From NCBI GenBank assembly GCA_002150815.3, contig NDFF03000132.1, forward strand, positions 1 through 64,000: a DNA stretch of 64,000 bases, in the 5' to 3' direction. Shown here in pieces: positions 57,968 to 64,000 of the stretch; positions within the stretch are counted from its first letter, which is position 1; each line of letters opens with the position of its first letter. Made by a program: the position numbers and the translations under genes. Source of the stretch: Grammothele lineata (Eukaryota; Basidiomycota; Agaricomycetes; Polyporales; Polyporaceae). The notes beneath the pieces were generated by a model. The model was not told where the DNA came from. It ran no database searches and saw only the letters and a program-made list of their open reading frames with translations.

Positions 57968-58909
57968 ATGTACCATTCCTTTCAAGTGCTCGCGCGATTG
58001 CGCAGTCGCTATTCTCAATCATTAGGCTCAAGACCTATCCCTTCCTCTCCTAATACAAATTCGCGCCCCCTTCTCACACCATGTCCCCCCTTCGTCATCA
58101 CGCTCTTCGCAAGCCGCTCTGTGTCCGCTCGCCTCAACTGTATGGGCTGTCAAAGCCCCCTTGACGTCGCGTGGTCCTCCTTCAGGTGGAAGGACGGAAA
58201 TGAACTGCTTCTCTCAAGGTCAAACTACGTCGTCATCTTTCCCAGTCCAGTTTCTGTGGACAGCCTCTTTTCTTTGTTCCCCGCTAGCATCGTGACGAGC
58301 CGCTCCGCGTTACTCAATGGTGAGTGCTTTCGTGGTTGTTCGGCCGGCAGATCACTCAGCCTGAACTTATAGAGATTACACGTGCAGGATTATCGGTAGC
58401 TCGGGTGCCGATTCATGGCGTCTTGAGAGAGTATCGCAAATGATCCTCTTACTTGCCGAGTCCCGTCGAGTGCTGCCATCCGCCACCCCCGAGCCGTGCC
58501 TGATTTCACAAGGGAACTCCGCGGACACTCGGCTAGGCGCACAGTCCCCGCCTGTAAATGGGCCTGGATGCCGCCACTGCCTAACTAGAGACCCTCGGTC
58601 TCACAACTCTCAAAGCCTCGGTAGAATCATGTGCGCCATGTGGACGGTGATCTTTATGAAGTGACGTCCGCGATGGGGCGCTCCGGCCTCCGTGAGGCGT
58701 GCATGACAGTCCCGCTATACAATCGTGAGTGCTCCTTCTGCGATCGCCGCGCTCGTTTTTCCATTCATCCGACATCGATAGGGCAAGAGCCTGTCCAAAT
58801 AGTTTCGCACATTGCAGAAGCGATGTCGCAGAACAACGCGCTAGGTTTTCGGCGAGAGGGAGACATACTCACGCTACGCTCTGCGGGAGCGGAGAAGCAG
58901 ACGGCTTGA
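57968..58909 (+). CDS. Tentative multi-exon hypothetical gene
   Basis: Three coding-like pieces can be linked. Piece one (ending 58319) reads SNYVVIFPSPVSVDSLF and SRSALLNG. An intron 58320-58387 (GTGAGT...GTGCAG) follows, then a short exon from 58388. An exon from about 58625 reads HVDGDLYEVTSAMGRSG, then a 57-nt GTGAGT...GATAG intron, then QEPVQIVSHIAEAM to the stop at 58907-58909. The pieces can be joined in phase if the short exon ends at 58395, but the start and the middle are guesses. I recognise no domain. It may equally be a decayed gene. Confidence 0.28.
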
Positions 58910-59015
58910 CGTCTTCGAGGGCCGCCGCAAAGGGTGCCCCGGAGAAGAGAGACCTAGCGAGCTGAATCGGGCCCGCGGACAGCACCACGCTTCCCACCGA
59001 CACTCTCCGGACGAC

Positions 59016-59022
59016 ATATATA
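59016..59022 (+). promoter_or_regulatory. TATA box of hydrophobin 1
   Basis: TATATAA lies about 95 nt before the ATG at 59114. Confidence 0.65.
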
Positions 59023-59113
59023 AGCCCTGCAGGGACGCGGAGGTCCGCCAGGCCTCAAGCCGCCAGCGCACGACTCTCGGAACAAGCTCAAGCTCAGCTC
59101 TTCTCCAGACACG

Positions 59114-60297
59114 ATGCTCGCGCTCTCGCTTCTCGCCTTTACGGCCGTGGTGGCGGCCACCCCGCTCATCACCCCACCGCCCGTGGTCGATGCAGCGGTG
59201 CCGACCCCCGCGGTAGCGGCGACCATCCCGCTCGCGTCGTGCCTCGCCAACATCGAGTGCTGCCAGAACACGATCAGCATGCCCGACCTCTCCGGAGTCC
59301 TCACATCGCTGCTCCCTGGGGTGACGAGCCTGCCGATTCCGCTTCCAACGCTGGGGCCCCTCGTGGGCGTTCAGTGCTCGGCCGCAGACGATCTAAACAT
59401 TCTCGGGAACCAGTGGTAAGTGGAATGTGCTGGAGTCTTCATGGACAGTCACCGATGCTTTTCTTCTTATAGCTTACAGGGTGGTACGCCCGTGTGCTGC
59501 CAGCAGGTTCTACTCGGTATGTTATGTTACATTTATTGACTGATTTAGACTTACGGGTGGGGTTTGTAGATGGCATCCTCGCGGAGGGCTGCGACGCGGT
59601 CACAAACGTGATCATCCCGACTATCACTCTCCCCTCCATCCCGATCTCGTTGCCGACCATCCCCATTTCTCTTCCGTCTATCCCCCTTCCGATTAGTCTT
59701 CCTACCGGGCTGCCCATCTCGTTGCCCATTAGTCTTCCTACCGGGCTTCCCATCTCGTTACCCATCCTTGGCGGCGGCACCTCGTCCTCGTCGGACCCCG
59801 GGCTGCCCATCTCGCTCCCGACATCGCTCCCCATCTCACTCCCTATTTCCATCCCGACGTCGCTGCCCATCTCCTTGCCAATCTCGATCCCGACGTCTCT
59901 CCCCATCTCTCTCCCCATCTCTCTCCCTATCTCGCTGCCGTTCGGTCTCGCCGAATCCGCGGCGGCGTCTTCGACGGACTCGGGCCTGCCCATCTCCCTC
60001 CCGACATCCCTCCCCATCAGTCTCCCGACGTCGTTGCCCATCAGCATCCCGACCTCCCTCCCCATCTCCATCCCAACCTCCCTCCCCATCAGCATCCCGA
60101 CCTCTCTCCCCATAAGCATCCCCACGTCCCTCCCGATCAGCCTCCCCATCGGCAGCGACTCGTCCTCGTCCAGCGCCGCGTCCTCGCCCTCGGACACGTC
60201 CATCTCGGTGTCGCTCCCGACCTCCCTTCCGATCAGCATCCCGACAAGCCTGCCCGTCTCGCTCCCCACCTCGCTCCCGATCTCCATTGGGCTGTGA
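59114..60297 (+). CDS. Hydrophobin-like protein 1 with long C-terminal LPIS/LPTS repeat tail
   Basis: Secreted, 357 residues, about three times a normal hydrophobin. Exons 59114-59415, 59473-59516, 59570-60297. The signal peptide is MLALSLLAFTAVVAA. The eight-cysteine pattern is C-x5-CC-x37-C-x12-C-x7-CC-x12-C, class I-like; the fifth Cys is created by the splice TG|C. After the last Cys (GILAEGCDAVTN) about 225 residues consist of alternating Leu/Ile-Pro and Ser/Thr units (TSLPISIP, ISLPTSLP), interrupted by two Ser/Asp/Ala linkers. Hydrophobins self-assemble at hyphal surfaces and air-water interfaces; the tail is not part of the known fold and could form an extended or beta-like brush. The C5-C6 spacing of 7 is slightly long for class I. 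Confidence 0.88.
59615..60290 (+). repeat. Imperfect 12/24-bp coding repeat in hydrophobin 1
   Basis: Units encoding S-L-P-I / T-S-L-P-I-S-I-P occur more than thirty times with third-base variation, in frame throughout. The reading frame is kept while the DNA units diverge, which suggests selection on the peptide. Confidence 0.85.
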
Positions 60298-60984
60298 GCG
60301 CGCGCGCGCGTGTGTGTATGTTCGGAATAAGCGTGGCTGCGATGACGGTTGAGAGGAGGCGTTGGTGCGATGTGTGATCGAGAGGAGCCTATGTCGTCGG
60401 AAGTGAAGGAGAGAACGGCGGACGGAGAATGGTTGTGTTGGGACTAAGTGCGAAGTCAGGAGAGTCGGAACTGGTGCTGGCGGGACGGGGAAGACGGACG
60501 AACGAACGAACGTGTTACGGATCTGACGATAAATTTTGTTTTTTACTTTCAGGATACGCGAATGAACCTATCATGCGATACCGTGTGTGCTATAATCAGT
60601 CTGCGTTCTAGTAGCAGCCTGCATGTATGAAGCTATCAACGCTGTTCTCACGACACTTGCTGAGCCTTCTCAAGGTGAACAAATGGAATGAATAATGGTA
60701 GTGTGTGATCCTACTACGTGCTACAGGTTTCCTGTCTGATTTCATTTCTGACAGGCGTGTATATGTCGTGTCCAGACAACTATCCAGAGACCGCGAAGGA
60801 CCGGGTCAAAAAACTAAGAGTACGACGAGTGAAAGCGAAAAGGAGGTGTCGAACTGAACTAGCGATGTACATGGCGAAATGATGAACGACTGGAGGGAGG
60901 ATGTGGATTGGTCAACAAATAGTTCACGTTGCTCCGCAGTACCTACTCACAAGTGGTCAAAGCGGGATAGGACGTGTGTATCGC
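60298..60984. other. Convergent spacer, nothing seen
   Basis: A short (GC)n/(GT)n run follows the stop codon of hydrophobin 1. No gene or RNA is recognised. Confidence 0.45.
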
Positions 60985-61822
60985 TTATTCGATGATGATC
61001 GGAACGCAGCCGATGTTGATGAGCCCCTCTATAAAGATCATGGGCAGTCAGCGAATGCTTCGTCTGCGTACGCCAGCTATGACGACTCACGGTAGGAATT
61101 GTTGTTGCAGCACACAGGCGTTTGGTTGCTAATTCGGACCGCATATAGTCAGCTCCCGTCATACTAGACGCCGCGAAGACCACCACGCACCACTTAACCC
61201 CGCCCCCGAGCGCCAGCACGTTGATCGGCGAGCACGACATCCCGCCAAGGCCGAGGTCGTTCCCGAGGTCGAGCCCGAGCGTCGAGAGGATGCCCGACAT
61301 CTCCGGGTCCGACTGCGCGTGCGCGACGCGGTCGCAGCACTGGATCGGGCCCGTGCTACACTGGCCCCCGCCGTTGCCGTTCCCGCCGCTGGACGCGGGT
61401 GCGCTGGTAGGCTCGGCGGGGTAGGTGAGCGTCTGGGTGTCGGTGATAGTGGCGGTAGTCGTGTGGTGCCCGCCGCGCCCGCCGCGCCAGTCCGTCGTCG
61501 TGACCGTTTGCGTACGCGTGCGCGTGCGCGTGACAGTCGTCGCCCTGATCTGCGTCGGACGGGGCGTCCACTGGCCCGGGGTGTGTGTCGAGGTAGGTCT
61601 CCAGGTCGAGCGCGAGTGCGTGGTGTGTGTGGGCGCGGCCCAAGTCTGGGTGGGGAGGGAGGGCTGGGAAGGAGACCAGCTGTGGACGGTGTGGGTATGC
61701 GTGGGCTGCTGCTGCTCGGAGAAGGTCTCCGAGTCACACCGCGGCGAGACGAGAGGACGAGGGCTGGCAGACACGACAACCGCAAGTGCGGCGACGGCCA
61801 GAAGGGAGAGCCTGGAAGGCAT
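60985..61822 (-). CDS. Hydrophobin 2, class I, with Thr-rich N-terminal extension
   Basis: Exons 61822-61191, 61128-61091, 61028-60985 give 237 residues. The signal peptide is MPSRLSLLAVAALAVVVSA. About 125 residues of Thr/Ser/Pro/His/Arg-rich sequence (THTHTVHSWSPSQPS, TVTRTRTRTQTVTTTDW) and a Gly/Asn linker precede the hydrophobin domain. That domain has C-x6-CC-x33-C-x13-C-x5-CC-x12-C, an exact class I pattern (QCSTGPIQCC, MSCSPINVLALG, NQTPVCCNNNSY, GLINIGCVPI). The fifth Cys is built by the splice TG|C using donor GTGCGT. A minus-strand TATAAG at 61929-61934 lies about 110 nt upstream. The protein coats aerial hyphae or spores in known relatives; the extension suggests heavy O-glycosylation. 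Confidence 0.93.
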
Positions 61823-62405
61823 TGCGTGTGGCGGACGTTGAAAGCGGGGAGAAGCCGAAAGGGCGGGGGGCTGCGCAAGCGGGGAGTGCGGATGAGAGGG
61901 AGAGCAGAAACTCATCTCAGAGTGTTGACTTATAGTCGGAGGGCGAAGTGAAGAAAGAATCCAAAGCCGAAGAGTGAAAGGGTGGATCCACAGTACCTGC
62001 CTTTTGCGGCAGGACACTTTCCGCATACGGCTACTTTGGCGGGCGTTGAGTAACGTCCGACCTTCCCGGCCGAAGGCCACGTCGATCTAGACCGCGCGTC
62101 GTGTGTCGACGATCACGAGCAAAGCAGCGAGCGCGGACCTCTGCCCTCGAGTGAGAGAACGTCAATGTTACATTGGTGTATATAGTAGAAACGGTAGGCC
62201 ATACAGGCTGGCCATTATAACACTCCGTATGGCAACTCCGGGTATATGTACAGCCCTTGAATCACAACAGCGAATCGAAGCACGCGCTCGGCACGAGGAA
62301 ACAGATTGACGACTGCTCAGAACTGTGTACGAAATCGATTGAACAGCAGCTGAACTATCATGAGAAAACAGCCTTCAATGCAAGCCCGACACCCTGGGGC
62401 ACGGC
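61823..62405. other. Spacer with hydrophobin 2 promoter
   Basis: Apart from the TATAAG (61929-61934, minus strand) I see no feature before the stop codon of hydrophobin 3. Confidence 0.5.
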
Positions 62406-64000
62406 TCAGAGAGTGATCGGGATACACCCAACATTGATGAGACCATCTGGGAATGTGTTGAGGAAAACCTCAGCGAGGGTATGGATATCAGAAACAGCAA
62501 TAACGTACTGTAAGCAGTGCTTTCGCAGCAGACGGGCTTTGCAGTGCTACAGGCGTATGTTAGGAGGACCAATGACTTCGAAGGAAAGACGACTCACCAA
62601 GTGTTGCCGCTCTCGATCCCGATAACATTGACCGATGTACACTCAACCCCCACGAGTGCGTCTACACCTTTGACAACTACCCCCAGCAAGCCGAAAAGGA
62701 GGTCCCGTCCCGCGTCAGTGTTGGGATCCGCCAGAGTCTGGCAACACTGGAGAGAGCCTGTGTTGCACTGTCCAGTGGGGCCGGTGGGAGGCACGGCGGG
62801 CGGGACGGGAGGCGAAGGGGGTACGACGGGAGGAGTGGGAGGAGGAGTAGGAATAGGGTTTACCGAAGGCGGCGAGAGCGTAACGGTTGGGGCCGAAGGG
62901 GTGGACAAGGAAGGTAAGGTTGGATGTGAGAGAGGAAGCGAAAGCGACGGGAGAGCGGGCGCAGAGGGAGAAGATACAGAGGGCAAGGTTGGCTTGGAGA
63001 AGGGGAGGGAGGACGTGGGCAGGGATGGTGTGGGCAAAGAGGGGGTAGGTAAGGATGGAGTAGGCAGGGATGGAGTGGACAAGGACGGAGTGGGCAAGGA
63101 CGGAGTGGGCAAGGACGGAGTGGGCAAGGACGGCGTGGGTAAGGACGGCGTGGACAGGGACGGCGTGGGCAGATTCGACGTAGACAGACTCGGCAGACTC
63201 GGCGTGGGGAGTGACAGCGTAGGCAGCGACGGCGTGGGTAGGGACAATGAGGGCTTGGACACAACAGGCGTGGACGACGGACTCGAGGGCGGAGTCGGCG
63301 ACGAAGAGACGGACGCGCTCGAGGTGGTCTCGGAACAATCGTCAGTCGTCGCCGCCGCCGTCGTGGCCCACGGGGAGGACGAAGTGAAGGTGGAGTGGAT
63401 GGTGATCGGGACGGAAAGTGGGGGAATCGACGCAGGGAGAGTGGTCGAAGGCGGGGCGGCAGTGTCCGAGGGGCAGTCGTCGGTGGACGTGCTCGATCCC
63501 GCACTGGACTGGCCGGGCAGCGAAGGGTCCACCGACGGTGCCGAAGAAGGAAGTGCCGAAGGAGCCAGGGTAGTGGGTGAAGCCGAGGGCGATGACAGGA
63601 CCACGATCGACGAGGACGCGGAAGATGCGGAGCTCGAAGTCGGGGTGGCCGCTGTGGGCGTCTCTGATTCACAGTCGTCCGTCGTCGTTGTCGCAGGCTG
63701 GGACGCCGGACCCGAGCTAGATCCCGACGGTTGAGTGGATGCTGGGGGAGAGGGCTCGGGGACAGAGGCCGGAGGGGAAGTGGGGATGAGAGACGTCGGG
63801 ACGGCCGGGTTGCTCGCGGAGGACGCCTGGGTGGGAGCGAGCGAGGTGGAGTCGACGTCCAACGTCATGCTCGGGACGATCGCAGACGTGACGGGCATCG
63901 AGGGCAAGCTCACGGCGGGGAGCGACGCCGGGGCCGAGGATGGCAACTGGCTGTCCGAGGTCGGAGACGCGGCGATTGAAGTGGCGGCGGTTGGAGAGGG
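62406..64000 (-). CDS. Hydrophobin 3, class I, with very long LPTPS-repeat N-terminal region (partial)
   Basis: The gene runs off the right edge, so the start and signal peptide are not seen. Visible exons are >64000-62598, 62546-62509 and 62446-62406, at least about 490 residues. The last about 85 form a hydrophobin with C-x6-CC-x33-C-x13-C-x5-CC-x12-C, the same spacing as hydrophobin 2 ([43 protein letters not shown]). Exon 2 is 38 nt in both genes, and both build the fifth Cys by TG|C. The upstream at least 400 residues are Ser/Pro/Thr/Ala-rich with three TTDDC/STDDC-type Cys sites, then about 25 tandem LPTPS-like pentapeptides, then a Pro-rich hinge. It is clearly a local paralogue of hydrophobin 2 with a repeat-expanded N-terminus. 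Confidence 0.92.
62900..63250 (-). repeat. 15-bp coding minisatellite (LPTPS units) in hydrophobin 3
   Basis: Tandem 15-bp units, plus-strand form gtgggcaaggacgga, are most regular at 63055-63165. Variants encode LSTPS and LPTLS. The length is a multiple of three throughout, so copy-number change would keep the frame. Confidence 0.88.

Noticed and set aside
59439..60287. 282-codon minus-strand frame made of MGREVGMLMG-type repeats
   Set aside because: It is the antisense reading of the hydrophobin 1 repeat tail; repeats with 3n units are open on both strands.
62517..63734. 405-codon plus-strand frame rich in GVGKDG repeats
   Set aside because: It is the antisense shadow of the LPTPS repeat of hydrophobin 3, whose minus-strand frame carries the Cys pattern and proper splice sites.

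Overview
The window is nuclear DNA of a filamentous basidiomycete, most likely an Agaricomycete. Almost every gene is split by many short GT-AG introns (about 50-90 nt) with tiny exons, TATA boxes often lie 70-110 nt before the start codon, and there are class I hydrophobins, F-box/LRR proteins, a MYND protein and a fungal SLATT protein. Most gene models below are spliced by hand; each is phase-consistent from start to stop unless stated otherwise.

Left part (1-20 kb): the 3' end of a two-membrane-helix SLATT protein, a DHA2-type MFS transporter, a four-exon gene for a 56-residue Cys-rich hydrophobic protein that no single reading frame reveals, an F-box protein, then two intact questin-oxidase-like (AflY/GedK-type) genes flanking an NCS1 nucleobase permease. 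A third questin-oxidase-like copy on the other strand is frameshifted. A tRNA-Glu(CTC) and an intron-containing tRNA-Val(CAC) sit among them.

Middle (20-35 kb): gene-poor. It holds a cyclopropane-fatty-acid-synthase-like gene, a 965-bp foldback transposon with two 411-bp, about 99% identical inverted arms and a 3-bp target duplication, an F-box gene with an unusually long intron and a MYND-finger gene.

Right part (35-58 kb): compact housekeeping DNA. It has a DnaJ/DnaJ-X protein, cytosolic tyrosyl-tRNA synthetase, a 2707-residue sacsin-like protein with two HSP90-type ATPase modules and a C-terminal BTB domain, ATP synthase OSCP head-to-head with a mitochondrial-type FtsJ rRNA methyltransferase, histone H4 head-to-head with a TFIIIC triple-barrel subunit, and a WRAP73/WDR8 homologue.

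Right end (59-64 kb): three neighbouring hydrophobins, each with a different long low-complexity extension (C-terminal LPIS/LPTS repeats; N-terminal Thr-rich region; N-terminal LPTPS repeats running off the window). This local family of repeat-extended hydrophobins is the most unusual system in the window. The foldback element, the ATPase-BTB giant protein and the micro-protein gene follow.
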